Part shown: one piece after another, positions 45,736 through 58,885 of the stretch
Layout of the letters: every line of letters begins with the position of its first letter
How positions within the stretch are numbered: the first letter of the stretch is position 1
Source: Atherinomorus stipes
Lineage: Eukaryota > Chordata > Actinopteri > Atheriniformes > Atherinidae
Direction of reading: 5' to 3'
DNA: 64,000 bases
Assembly: GCA_023101725.1 (NCBI GenBank)
Contig: JALJCO010010492.1
Coordinates: 1-64,000 of the forward strand
The notes under the pieces: generated by a model
Databases searched by the model: none
The model's input: the letters and a program-made list of their open reading frames with translations, nothing else
What the model was told of the DNA's origin: nothing
Made by a program: the position numbers and the translations under genes

Positions 45736-47317
45736 ATGATTCTTGGTTATTTTCAGAGAACAGTGCAGCTCTGCTTCCCTGAAATCTGAAAGTTTGCATG
45801 CTGTCTGCAGCGTTACCATAGCAACCATCTGCTTTCTGTGAGACAGGAATGTTTGGGAAATGCTGAATCAAACACACTTGAGCTGTTTAAATGGGATATT
45901 TTTTTGATTACATAAAAAAAACATGAGAAATGTCTGGCTGTGAGACAGCTGGGGGGTGGGGGGCATTTTCCCTCAGATTAACCACTACTGCTGGGATTAT
46001 CGCTACGAGTTAATAATCTCTTATGGATGTGAATCCATGTTAAAGCATTTAAGTGTTTAACAGGCATAAAGGACTGAAAATGGTATTTTGTAGGAATGCA
46101 CAATATTGGAATTTTGGCCGATATCCGATTTGTCGATATTTTAATACTCGTGGCCGATGTCGATACCGATATTAAAGCTTAAAAATAGATGATGTAGTAT
46201 TTATTCCTTGTGCAAAATTTAAAAAAAATGCCTCAACTTGTGTTATGTATAACAAGTCAAACTTAATGATAGTTTAGAAAAGAAAAAAAAAGGATATGTG
46301 CATTATATCCTGGAACCACCTGGATTTTCTTCTCCCTGTGAAAAAAAATACCCCAAAAGAGGGGATATTTGGTTATTTACACAATGACTGTGTATAAACT
46401 CTGTTCACACAAAACATCCTAAAAGAAACTGTCTTTAGAAGTTTTAAAGTCTGTCAAAAAGAAGTTTTTGAAGAAGTTCTTGTTTTTTAGACTTTTAAAA
46501 CAGTGGGGTGGCCAATGTCCAATATTCAGTTTTAAAGCCAGTATAGGCCGATACCGATAAGGGGACGAATATATCGTGCATTCCTATTTTTTTATATTGT
46601 TTTATATAGCTTCAGAGATGCTCTTTGGGAGGATCTTGTTACCGGGCAGAGTTCAGTCAGGAATCTCCAAGAAGGCAGAGCGCTGTTTGCTTTAACACAG
46701 TTTTGTGTTGCCTATAAAACCAAAAGTCTGCCTGTCTGCTTCCCCATGAAACCCAGTCTGCTCCAACTGGTGGGCTGATCAGGCTCAGCCAATCATTCTG
46801 CTTCACCTCTGAAGTAGAAACAGGAAGTTTGTCTAAACCTGCAAATGCAGGAGCATCGGCAACATTTTCTTTGTTTTCTAATAAACAGGAATGGATGATA
46901 GAAACTTTTCCTGTCGATACGATACCAGTGTAGAGTATGGCACGTTTTCATTGATACTGATACTGATACTTGTCACTTAAAAGAAAATTACATGGTTGTA
47001 CAGTTTGCATTAATATCTTAAATTCAAAGTTAGTATTAAATATAAGCAAAACTTGACAACAGAAGTTCTGGAGAGAAATTTTTTTAAAAAATGAATAAAC
47101 TGAGTAAATTAAACAAAAGTAAGATTAAAAGCTTCTTTCAGTTGTCAAAAAATTACAGATTAAGATTATTTTAATTTGTTCAGTGGACAATGTTCAATAT
47201 TTATGTAATAATAATATAAATTGACCAAAACATGATGTGCAACAGTGTGCAATGAACATCTGAAAAATGACAAAACATCATCATCATCATCGCTAACAGT
47301 AGCAGCATCATAATCAC
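45736..47317. other. No gene; contains hAT-like element 46091-46586
   Basis: 46091-46586 has ends TAGGAATGCACAATATTGG and ATATCGTGCATTCCTA with GGCCGATA-type subterminal motifs, so it is hAT-like, but no matching 8-bp flanks are seen. The rest shows no ORF or RNA gene. A CAT trinucleotide run (47277-47290) leads into the 40-bp array. Confidence 0.6.
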
Positions 47318-49831
47318 ATCTGATAGGCTACCATCATCATGTGACACAGAAGCTAGAATCTGATAGGCTTCCACCATCATGTGACACAGAAGCTAGAATC
47401 TGATAGGCTACCACCATCATGTGACACAGAAGCTAGAATCTGATAGGCTACCACCATCATGTGACACAGAAGCTAGAATCTGATAGGCTACCACCATCAT
47501 GTGACACAGAAGCTAGAATCTGATAGGCTACCACCATTATGTGACACAGACGCTAGAATCTGATAGGCTACCACCATCATGTGACACAGAAGCTAGAATC
47601 TGATAGGCTACCACCATCATGTGATTCAGAAGCTAGAATCTGATAGGCTACCACCATCATGTGATACAGATGCTAGAATCTGATAGGCTACCACCATCAT
47701 GTGACACAGAAGCTAGAATCTGATAGGCTACCACCATCATGTGACACAGAAGCTAGAATCTGATAGGCTACCACCATTATGTGACACAGAGGCTAGAATC
47801 TGATAGGCTACCACCATCATGTGACACAGGAGCCCGAATCTGATAGGCTACCACCATCATGTGATTCAGAAGCTAGAATCTGATAGGCTCCACATATGTG
47901 ACACAGAAGCTAGAATCTGATAGGCAACCACCATCATGCTTTAGAAGTAGAATCTGATAGGCTACCACCATATGGATTAAAAGCTAGAATCTGATAGGCT
48001 ACCACCATATGGACACGGAAGCTAGAATCTGATCGGCTACCACCATCATGTGACACAGAAGCTAGAATCTGATAGGCAACCACCATCATGTGACACACGT
48101 GCTCAAATCTGATAGGCTGCCACCATCATGTGACACAGGTGCTCGAATCTGATTGGCTACCACCATCATGTGATACAGACGCTAGAATCTGATAGGCTGC
48201 CACCACCATGTGATACAGCAGCTAGAATATGATAGGCTACCACCATCATGTGATTCAGAAGCTAGAATCTGATAGGCTACCACCATCATGTGATTCAGAA
48301 GCTAGAATCTGATAGGCTACCACCATCATGTGACACAGAAGCTAGAATATGATAGGCTACCACCATCATGTGATACAGACGCTAGAATCTGATAGGCTAC
48401 CACCATCATGTGACCACAGGTGCTCGAATCTGATAGGCTACCACCATCATGTGATACAGACGCTAGAATCTGATAGGCTACCACCATCATGTGACACAGA
48501 AGCTAGAATCTGATAGGCTACCACCATCATGTAACACAGGTGCTCGAATCTGATAGGCTACCACCATCATGTAATACAGACGCTAGAATCTGATAGGCTG
48601 CCACCACCACGTGACACAGAAGCTAGAATCTGATAGGCTACCACCATCATGTAATACAGACGCTAGAATCTGATAGGCTGCCACCATCATGTAATACAGA
48701 CGCTAGAATCTGATAGGCTGCCACCACCACGTGACACAGAAGCTAGAATCTGATAGGCTACCACCATCATGTAATACAGACGCTAGAATCTGATAGGCTG
48801 CCACCACCACGTGACACAGAAGCTAGAATCTGATAGGCTACCACCATCATGTAATACAGACGCTAGAATCTGATAGGCTGCCACCATCATGTGATACAGA
48901 GGCTAGAATCTGATAGGCTACCACCATCATGTAACACAGGTGCTAGAATCTGATAGGCTACCACCATCATGTAACACAGACGCTAGAATCTGATAGGCTA
49001 CCACCATCATGTGACACAGAAGCTAGAATCTGATAGGCTACCACCATCATGTGACACAGACGCTAGAATCTGATAGGCTACCACCATCATGTGACACAGA
49101 GGCTAGAATCTGATAGGCTACCACCATCATGTAACACAGGTGCTCGAATCTGATAGGCTACCACCATCATGTAACACAGGTGCTCGAATCTGATAGGCTA
49201 CCACCATCATGTGACACAGAAGCTAGAATCTGATAGGCTACCACCATCATGTGATACAGAAGCTAGAATCTGATAGGCTACCACCATCATGTGATACAGA
49301 AGCTAGAATTTGATAGGCTACCACCATTATGTGACACAGACGCTAGAATCTGATAGGCTACCACCATCATGTGATACAGAAGCTAGAATCTGATAGGCTA
49401 CTACCATCATGTGATACAGAGGCTAGAATCTGATAGGCTACCACCATCATGTGACACAGACGCTAGAATCTGATAGGCTACCACCATCATGTGACACAGA
49501 CGCTAGAATCTGATAGGCTGCCACCATCATGTGACACAGACGCTAGAATCTGATAGGCTACCACCATCATGTGATACAGACGCTAGAATCTGATAGGCTA
49601 CCACCATCATGTGACACAGAAGCTAGAATCTGATAGGCTACCACCATCATGTGATACAGAGGCTAGAATCTGATAGGCTACCACCATCATTTGACACAGA
49701 GGCTAGAATCTGATAGGCTACCACCATCATGTGACACAGACGCTAGAATCTGATAGGCTACCACCATCATGTGATACAGAAGCTAGAATCTGATAGGCTA
49801 CCACCATCATGTGATACAGAAGCTAGGATCT
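47318..49831. repeat. 40-bp minisatellite, about 63 units
   Basis: The unit is CTGATAGGCTACCACCATCA followed by TGTGACACAGAAGCTAGAAT. Three main variants differ in AAGCTAG, ACGCTAG or GTGCTCG. At 48541-48860 variants alternate in an 80-bp higher-order unit containing CCACGTGAC. Units at 47880-48010 are shortened. No ORF spans it. Confidence 0.97.
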
Positions 49832-50639
49832 TTGGCTGGTTTTGAACATTATTTCATTTCTCAAAACTCTCAGAAGTTAAACCAAACTGCATGTTTTGTA
49901 TCTGTACAGCGGTATCTCAATACTCAAAAAGGTATGGAATCCGATATTTTATCTGACTGGTATCAAAGGATTGACTCCAGCGTGTTGATATGCTCATCCC
50001 TATGAGGAAATGACTAACTTTAAAAGATCTAACAAGCATCAGTTTCAATATTATATGGGATGCGACGCAAACAAAATTATGCTGCAGTGGATCGTAGATA
50101 AACAACCAGAATCTGAGGCAGCTAAGAAAGAAAAAGGAAAAAAAACTTTAAAAAATTACAATTATACGACTAAAAATAGTCATGAAAAACATCAAACAGG
50201 AAAATAATTTTTCATACTTTGCACCTGGGAAATATTGCCCTTAATAATCTAAAGTTTTGAGACACGTTTCCATTCAAGCTGATGGGAAAGTGTCTCCAGA
50301 CTTTTGACTTTTATGGCATATTGCACTGAAACAGAGCCCAGATTTATATATTTATATTTTCACAGACGAGTGACATGTTGTCGTACAGACATGTACAAAT
50401 ACATGTTAAATTTTTAATTCTGTGCAGATTTGAAGCAGAGCTAAAAAAAAAAAAAAAAGATTGGAAAGTCAAACTTTCTGTAATTATTTCCCACATTCAT
50501 ACATTCATATCTCATATTTGCAATATTTGGTGTGATTCTATTCGTTTTATTCTGAATGTTATATGTATGTAATGTTATATGTAAATACTGCACTTTGTGT
50601 AGTATTTACTGTGGTGAAAGTGCTCTAGAAATAGAGTTG

Positions 50640-50825
50640 GACTGGATTACGACTCTATGTTCTCTCTTTTTAATCTTAAATGTTTTTAATGTTTTTAATT
50701 TTAAATCATACTACTACTTTTTTGTTTTTAATGTTTTTTTTCCCCTTTTGCACCCTGCTGTAATGCTTATGTTTTATGTAAAGCACTTTGAATTGTCCTG
50801 TACATGAAATGTGCTAAACAAACAA
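50640..50825 (+). mobile_element. L2-type LINE 3' end, third copy
   Basis: It shares TTATGTAAAGCACTTTGAAT and ACATGAAATGTGCTA with the tails at 9298-9470 and 27480-27651, but the terminal TTGCC units are replaced by AACAAGCAAATAAGCAAG. Confidence 0.75.
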
Positions 50826-51214
50826 GCAAATAAGCAAGTTTGGGACAAACTGCTTTTTAAAAATTAATTTATTGTTATTATTATTATTATCTTATTATTA
50901 TTCATTATTATTTTAATAATATATAAGATAATATGAATTTATGCTTTATTTTTTGTCTTTTATGTATTTATTTTATATTATTAGTTGATTATTTCATTAT
51001 ATTTATTATTTAAAAGCTATTTCCTTGTCATTTATGTATGGCATTTGTTTTGTTTTTATGTAGGCTAATTGTGAAATAAATTCAGGTGTTGAAGAGTTAA
51101 CCAGATGTGAAGTTACTTACGTTTTTTTTCAATTGTGTAGTGATTTACCTTGGGCATCACAATATGTAGCGTCACTATGTATGGTATTAATATTGATATT
51201 AATATTTCTATATT

Positions 51215-51690
51215 AGGAAGTAACTTGATTTTCTATTTTAAACACAACCATTTATTCATCAGAGCCTTAGATTCTGTCCTCACAGGTGGAAACAATGACT
51301 GCTTTACTGAGCACCAACACATCACTCCTTGACAAACACGTAAATCTATAAATAAGTCAAAGGTCAAACTATCTGTCTTGAATGATGGATAACAACAATG
51401 CAGAGAGCTTTGCTTTAGCCTGTTCCATGTGTGAAGAGTGAACCTTGCTTTGATTTTTCTATTGCAGTACTATACAATGCTGCATCCCCAGCAGCAACAG
51501 ATTTATTCAGGAAAATTAATTCTTTTTGGTTCCCTTATTGCTTGTGGTCACTTCTATTTACATGCTATTTTCGCTCTTATATGGTAATATGGGGCAAATA
51601 AAAAAAACAAAAGAGCTTTAGATTTAGTGCAACTGTGTGTAAATGATGTACACAAGTATGTGATAACATACTTGAGATGTGTTTACAATA
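51215..51690. repeat. Repeat copy inverted relative to 58650-58880 and 61450-61690
   Basis: 51215-51450 (GTCCTCACAGGTGGAAAC, TGGATAACAACAATGCAGAG) is the reverse complement of 61450-61690. 51470-51690 (GTACTATACAATGCTGCATC, AAAGAGCTTTAGATTTAG) is the reverse complement of 58660-58875. On the other copy the two halves are separated by about 2.5 kb of insertions, including the foldback at 58886-59994. Confidence 0.8.
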
Positions 51691-52788
51691 TTTTAAATTC
51701 TGTTTATTTCGCAGTAGATAGGGGGGCTTTTGGCACTTTGTGTGAGCAATAACTGGATTTGTGTGTAAAGTTTTGAGAAATAGACAAAGAGTTTTGAAAA
51801 TGTGTGTAAGCAACTGATAAAAAAATAGAAGAAGTAATTTAGGGGGTGGTACAACGCTGGGTTGTGATCACTGATTGCAGGTATGAGAAAGGTTTTGTTT
51901 TGACACACTCAGTGGAGTCACAGGCTTCTTTCTTCAGCGAACTTCTGAGTTTATTGGTGTTTTTCTTTGTGTGAGTGTGTTTTGTTTGTCTTTGGTCTTC
52001 CAGCCAGAAAAGCTCCCATCTTGTTCCCATCGTGTTCTCTCACATTACAAAGGTTTTAATGAAAGTGGACGGGTTATTTTAAACAGTGGTGATGAATCTT
52101 CTCACATCCTGGATTCATCTGATTTCAAAAGTACGTTTTTGTTTCTGTTCTGTTTTTCTGTTGCTAAGTTATGCTGAGAAGTTTCAGAGGACGTGGTTAG
52201 AGCTGGCGTGCAGTGCAGCACAGCGCCACTTCCCCTTCCAGACTTCATGTTGAAAATCAATCAGATGTCACTCAGTATCTGTGTAGATTTTTTTTATGTG
52301 CATATCTTTATGTGTAGAATGTAAATAAAATCAGAGTGCAATGATTTATAAAATCTCATCATATTTTATTCTCAGAACATATCAGATGTTGAAACTGAGA
52401 TATTTTATCACTTGATGGAAAATCTTCTCTGATTGTGAATCTGATGCAGCAACATGTCGGTAAAAAGTTGGAACAGGAGCAACAAAAGACTGGAAAAGTA
52501 ACAACTGGAGGAGCTTTAGACAACGAACTGGTTTAACTGGCAACAGGTCAGTAACATGACTGGGTATAAAAAAGCATTTCAGAATGCTGGATGACCTCCC
52601 ATCATGCACTTTCTCCTCCACCTTCATCTCGTGAGGCTGCAAGCATCTGTGTCACTGTCATTACCGTCTCTGTGCTTCCTCTCCCTGTGGTTCAGACGCT
52701 GCATGCTTCTTATATTGTAGGTCTTACTGAGCTTTGAGTTAACTTGTCTGTCACAGACACTTTGTTTCTGTCAGTTTCGTCCTATTAA

Positions 52789-53549
52789 AGGAATAGTACA
52801 CCAACAGAATCATGTTTCGTTATCAGCTGACTTTCATGTAATGGGTTTCACCGGCGCTCAACACAAAAAGGTCCATAAAAGTCCCCAAAAACTTGCCAAT
52901 ATTCCTCCATACTGCTCGTCCAAAGTAAGCCAAGTGTCCTAAGTATGTAGCGTCCAGAATTTACTGGAAACGACATCATTTAGTATATTTTTATAGCTTA
53001 AACAGAACAAAGCGCGTCCCTGTAAGTTCATGACAGTACGGAAGCCGCGGTAGCCGAGATCGCGCGTTCTTTTTTTCTTTTCCTTTGTTTTAAATCAACA
53101 GCCAACCCCTCTTGTGTTTGTCTGCAGCTCGGTTGCTCTTCGCGCAATGTAAACAGCAAATTTCTTCTTCTACGCTTGCATTATCGGCAGGGTAGGCAAT
53201 GAACGCTGCGGCTTCCGTAGTGTCCTGAACTCGCATGACTGCGCATCACAGAGGAACGATGCTCTACTGTTTAGGCTCTAAAAATATACTAAATGACGTC
53301 GTTTCCAGTCAATTATGGACGCTACCCACTCAGGACACTTGGATTACATTGGACGAGCAGTATGGAGGAATATTGACAAGTTTTTGTGAACTTTTATGGA
53401 CCTTTTTGTGTTGAGCACTGATAATGAACCCCCCCCCCCCACCGGATCTCCGGCTCAATTTGAGATATTTAAAAAGTGCTCCAGAATCCTGCTCAGCATG
53501 AGGGTGAGGAGAAGATGAAGGACCATTATTCTGTGGGTGAACTATTCCT
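52789..53549. mobile_element. piggyBac-like element with long inverted repeats (TTAA flanks)
   Basis: The ends AGGAATAGTACACC and GGTGAACTATTCCT are flanked by TTAA (52785-52788, 53550-53553). About 200 bp at each end are inverted copies, e.g. GGAAACGACATCATTTAGTA against TACTAAATGACGTCGTTTCC. A C10 run (53429) sits in the right arm. Non-coding foldback MITE. Confidence 0.88.
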
Positions 53550-53914
53550 TTAAGATGTTTTTTTTTTCTTTTTTTATCCTCATTGTTGCCAAGCACACCT
53601 CAGATAGAGTGATAACCTTACAGCCTGGATCAGATGTTTTGTTCTGGCTTTTCTGACAGAGACCCGGTCGCTCGTCCTGCTGAGGTTTGAATCTCTTCTC
53701 AGACCACAGAAACTGATTTGACCACAAAACCTCTCCAGGAAGGAGTGATGCGCTCCAGCTCTACTTCTACTGCATAATTTACTTGTTTCCGCTCATTTGC
53801 TTCACCCTCTTCTATGGAGGACTGTAACGGACAAAATACACACACACAAAAAAACAAACTGCAGAAACATAGAGATGGCTTAAAAGATAACTTTCTATTT
53901 TTCAACCTGGACCT

Positions 53915-54050
53915 TATTTCGTCGGCCCTGCGACAGACTGGCGACACGTCCAGGGTGTACCTGCCTCTCGCCTGATAATAGCTGGGATAGACTCCAGCAA
54001 CCCCCGCGACCCTGAACTGGACAAGATGTACAGAAATGAAGGAAAGAATG
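53915..54050 (+). mobile_element. LINE-type 3' end
   Basis: CGACAGACTGGCGACACGTCCAGG, shown here only in part, continues to GATAGACTCCAGCAACCCCC and GACCCTGAACTGGACAAGAT. This resembles a widespread fish retroelement 3' tail. The family is not specified; no ORF is present. Confidence 0.65.
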
Positions 54051-54438
54051 AGGACGTTATTTCTAGGAGTTTATACGTACATTTACTTTCCGGTAAAATT
54101 TCTGCATCACTTTGACTCCTTTGGAAGATATTTAGACTAGTTGTCTTCCAGTGTGCATCCACGCTGCAAAAACTCAAATCTTACCAAGTTTATTTTTCTT
54201 ATTTCTTGTCAAAGTATCTCATCACACTCAAAATTACTTAAAGAGAAACATTTCAGTGAGATATAAGAACTTGTTTTAAGGCAATGCATCTTATTTCAAG
54301 AAATCTTATCAAGAAAATTTTGCTTGTTCCATTGGCAGAATTTTTTGCTTATTACAAGCAAAAAAATTATTATTTTGACTTATTTTAAGAGTAGCCAAGA
54401 TTTTTTTGCTTGAGCGAAAAAATAAAGTTATTCCTTAA

Positions 54439-55297
54439 AGGGGAAGTTCAGGATTTTTGACATAGGGCCTCGTTTTCAAGTGAGCCAGAATACTACTTAT
54501 CACTGAAGACGGTTTCAACATATTTCATCCCGTTATTCTAGTTCCAGGAGGTCACTGATGCTAATGCTAGTGCAAATCAATAGGAATCTTCTAGCCTGTC
54601 ATTAATAACAATCTTATCCACTCCACAGAACATTCGAGACAAATCATTTATAACTTCAGACTATCTGTGTAAATGCTGTGTTGACAGAATAATGTTACTA
54701 ATAAAACTAACCTGCATTTCGTTGCATTTTGATTGTTGCTGCTGAGAAACTTTACAAAGTTTTACTTCCAGTATTTGGCAGCAGAGTGATGTCATCTGCT
54801 GCTACGTGCATGAAGGAATTTGATTACACAAATATAAAGTCTAAAATACGACCACGTCTGAAAGGAATGAGGATATGTCGGATTTTGAAAATGATTTCAA
54901 ACTTTTTTTTTTTTTTTATCAAACTAACTGTCACCATGTCTTTATGAACCGAAATACACTGGCAAAGGTAGTAAGCTGGTAGGAAAACTAGTTCCTCAAT
55001 ATGTAATGCAAAATTTGTCATACAAGGCTAGTTTTACTTTTTTAACACAAGTTTTCTAGTTTAACACGGCATTTACACAGATAGGCTTGCTGATTTGTCT
55101 TGGATTCTCTGTGGAGCAGATCAGATGGTTTTAATGACAGGCTAGCAGATTCCTATTGACTTCCACTAGCATTAGCATCAGCAACCTCCTGGAACTTGCA
55201 TAACGGGATGAAATATGTTGAAACCGTTTCCAGTGATAAGTATTATTCTGGCTCACTTGTAAATGAGGCCCCATGTCAAAAATTCTGAACTCCCCCT
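54439..55297. mobile_element. piggyBac-like foldback element with about 170-bp arms (TTAA flanks)
   Basis: Left arm 54439-54612 and right arm 55130-55297 are inverted copies. They share TCAACATATTTCATCCCGTT on the left and AACGGGATGAAATATGTTGA on the right, and likewise GCTAATGCTAGTG and CACTAGCATTAGC. TTAA flanks both ends (54435-54438, 55298-55301). The loop is unique sequence without an ORF I can support. Confidence 0.9.
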
Positions 55298-55301
55298 TTA
55301 A

Positions 55302-57637
55302 AGGGAAGTTGTTGGTGATCGTGATGAACACCACCAGTCGAACATTTGGACACAGATCCTCAAAACTATCAGTAGCTAGAATTTTGCAAAACCTAAATAT
55401 CGCAACAAAAAACTGGTAATGGAAACAATTAGATTTGAAAAAAATAAAACCCCTCAAATATCACAAAAAGTTTTCACACTCTCATGAGACGGTTTTTCAG
55501 GCGTGTTGATTTAGCAGTACATCGCAAAAGAAACATGGAGACACTTTTTCAACATTTCCACACCATCTGGCGTGACGAAGGAGGTGAAACACAGTTTTTC
55601 CTTCTCAATTATGATATTTATGATCATTTACGAGCAATAACTTTGGAATCAGGGTGATCAAAGAAGTTGTGATAAGCCTATATGGAAAATCTGAAAATCA
55701 CCATATGTCAAGGAACAAAGTTCATTTTAACTCCCACATGTTACTTAAGTTGCCATGATGTAATAATGCATGGCCACGGGGTTAGCATCTTATGCCTGTG
55801 CCTTTGTAACGCATTTTTTTCCCCTGCCGAAGTGATCAGAGGACTTCGTACGTACAGACTTTTCCTCTGCTGCTTTCATCTCCTGAAGAGGAGCAGCAGT
55901 AAGGTGTTCATTTGATTTCAGGCCTTTTTGTGTCCCTGATTAATTTTAAGGGAAAAATATAAATGTGCTGGTGTGTGTCATCCTCAAAAGTATTCATACC
56001 CTCCAATTAAAGAAGGAAATAACTCAACGATATATGCTGAAATTGACAAAAGTAATAATGAATAAAAATTTTATGAAAATCATGAAATTGATTTTGAATT
56101 GTGGTTCGAAATAATTATTAGAACCAAATAAACAAAAAATAAAACAAGTAAACAAGCATGATGGGGCTCCAAAGCTAAAATGTTGTTGAGCAACACTTTG
56201 AGGCAATCACGTGTTTCATGTGATGGTCAGAAAGACGTCTGCACCTGTTGACAGGTATTTTTGTCCACTGTTGGTGGGAAAGGTGCTGTAATGTGTCTGG
56301 GACAGTTTTGTTTATTTGTTTTTTTAAATTATTTTTTCCAACCACAATTCAAAAGCAATATTCTATTTCACTAAATTATAATATTGTAAATTTTTATTTT
56401 TTATTAGTTTCTTTAATTTCCTCTTATTTGAATAACTATAGTGAATTTAGCCTTTTCTTTAATTGGAGGGTATGAATAATTTTGAGGACGACTGTATATG
56501 ATTGAACAACTTAACCAGTGGTGATTGTACAAAATTTCTCATGTCTGTCTAAAATTTCACATTCATACAGGTATTTTTTCATTGTTTTTCAAGCACATTC
56601 ATGAAGCAATTTCACTGTTTTCACTCTGTCCCCAGAACAGGTTTTAGATATGTGGCAAGCCGCTTTATTTTTCTACTGAAATAATGATATATTTGTGTAA
56701 TTTTTGGTATAAAATCCTTAAAATACAACAAAATTAATGATTTTTTTTTTATCGTGTTTGACAAAAATGTGACATTTTATTTGGAGAAAAAGAAAACTCA
56801 GAAATTCCAGAAATCAAATAAACACCCAACTCTGAAACACAAAACGTTTTGTATCTCCATCCTCCTCCGAGCGGCGTCTTGCAGGACGGGATTGTAGGAG
56901 AATTACGACTGATGCACGAAACACCATTTAACGGAAACGCCTGTATATCGCAATTGTACTTTTTCAAAATGTAAGAAATATCACTTATTTTTCAATTAAG
57001 TGGAATGGAAACACAGCTCATATTTATATTATTAGTTTCTAAGACGTTGTTATTGGTGCTGCTCTGTGATTGATCATTTTCTAGAATATCATAAACTTTC
57101 CTTGGACTCTTATTGATAATAACTAAACAACTTGCTCCCCAGCAGCCAGTGTTTTGTCATGTGAAACCACCTCTCTTGTGCTTAATGTTTAGCCTCTATT
57201 CACCGTCAGTGTCCTCTGTAACCACAGCAGGTTGTTCGCCTCCTCCACCTGGCTGCAGATCCAATACTGTCATTGTTAGATCCACAAAAGAACAATTAAA
57301 ACAAACAAAACCTTATGCCTGGCAGTAAAATCCAGCCTATCTCAGCTGAAAGATGTTCCTGGACAAACAGAAGACACTCCAGGATGTCACAGCGCCCACT
57401 CAATGAAAAGTAAACTCCCAGATGCAGATCATCTGGTTTCTGTATTATTTTTTGTAAAGATTACGTCGAACTTTTATTCTTTAAACTAAATGAGCTTTAA
57501 CAGTGACTGGAAGAAAGAATTTGTCCCAAGAAGTTTGTCATTCCTTCCTGGTTCCAGTTTTTGTCCCATGTGGTAGCGTTATGGACTATTGGAATGTTTA
57601 ATATTGAAAATTTTCCTCCAATAAAACCTTTTAACTC
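55302..57637. other. No gene; DNA transposon remnants
   Basis: Besides the Tc1-like element at 55975-56494, there is a right end AATGGAAACACAGCT (57007-57021) related to the element at 15429-16374, and matching fragments at 55370-55690. No exon or RNA gene was recognised. Confidence 0.55.
55975..56494. mobile_element. Tc1/mariner-like non-autonomous element
   Basis: The left end TCATCCTCAAAAGTATTCAT and right end ATGAATAATTTTGAGGACGA are inverted, extending inward through ACCCTCCAATTAAAG and CTTTAATTGGAGGGT. TA follows the right end (56495-56496); the left TA has decayed. AT-rich interior, no transposase. Confidence 0.82.
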
Positions 57638-57641
57638 TTAA

Positions 57642-58146
57642 AGGTACAGTGTAAAAAAAAATCAAAGATCAATGGCAGAAAATTTTAATATATAATTTAA
57701 AAACTGTGCTTCAACTGATGTGTAATTGCTGCACTTAGAACTGCACTTTCTTAGAATGAGTCATTTATATCTGCTTGTTGGGAGTGCGCATACATGGAAG
57801 CTGCCATATTTGTTCCACCATTTTTATTACGGTGTCCCTGAATGGACAAAACAATGTCAGTGAAGTGAGAACCCTTTGAACTTTAAACCTGTTGTAGATC
57901 TGTTTAATGGGAGAGCACCGTTTGGGATCAGTAATGTCTTAAAAGTAGTTACAAACAGTCCAGTCATAGCTACACCTGAGACCACACATTAAAAAATGTC
58001 TTTATGTCTGGGAGAATTTTGGCCACTAACGGCCACCGTACATTCACAACAGTGCTTGGAATATGAAGTAATTTAAAAGAAAACATCTTTTATTTCAAAT
58101 ACCCATTTTTACCACTAGATGTCAGTAATTCTTACATACTGTACCT
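57642..58146. mobile_element. piggyBac-like MITE, copy 2 (TTAA flanks)
   Basis: The ends AGGTACAGTGTAAAAA and ACATACTGTACCT are flanked by TTAA (57638-57641, 58147-58150). It is collinear with 16418-16955 over the whole length, with scattered substitutions and small indels. Confidence 0.88.
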
Positions 58147-58885
58147 TTAAAATAAACTTGAATGTAAGAATCATGTACAGGGTTAACCCCACTGAAACGT
58201 ACTCCCAGTCGCCCTGACACACTGAAATTACAGTTTTTCCGATTGTTGAAACACAAAAAGCAAAAATTAGGCAGAATTTTCACAACCTTTACTTCTGTTC
58301 CCAATCGCTTGACTCACTTCGTTACTACTTTAGATTTCCTTCTCATATTACAACTCTGACTTTCCTTCGTTACACTCTGATGTCAGTTTCACATCACCCT
58401 GTTGTCAAAACACAACACATAATTTGTCAGGTTTGCACACACTTCTTACATAAAATCTCAAAGCATCAATCCACAACACACAAATGTTCAAATGTCTAAA
58501 CTTTTGGGTCTGGCGAGCAGTTTGCAACCAATGACTGCAGCATTTGTTTGATGAGCAATGGAGAACAGAGACGACGGTCATGAAAGGAGAGGGTAGGGAA
58601 GTCTATCTCGATGATTCCTCCTGCCAACAGTTAAATACCTCACCTCACAAACACATTTTCCATGTTATCACATACTTGTGTATATCATTTACACAGTTGC
58701 TCTCAATCTAAAGCTCTTTTGTTTTTTATTGATTTGCTCCATGTATATGAGCCATATACTGTAAGAGCGAAAATATGCAAATAGAAGTCAACACAAGCAA
58801 TAAGGGAACCAAAAATATTTTATTTCCTGAATAAATCTGTTGCTGCTGTGGATGCAGTATCGTATAGTACTGTAATGGGGTATTA

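Larger units (their letters stand above)
49832..52784. other. No gene; AT-rich with repeat fragments
   Basis: Identified pieces are an L2 tail (50640-50825) and a repeat also found inverted at 58650-61690 (51215-51690). At 52340-52640 (ACATGTCGGTAAAAAGTTGG, CAACAGGTCAGTAACATGAC) there is sequence resembling a common fish DNA transposon. 50850-51060 is very AT-rich with TTATTA runs. No coding or RNA gene seen. Confidence 0.6.

Noticed and set aside
47318..49831. CRISPR-like regular repeat
   Set aside because: The 40-bp units are contiguous, with no unique spacers, and the sequence is vertebrate. It is a minisatellite.
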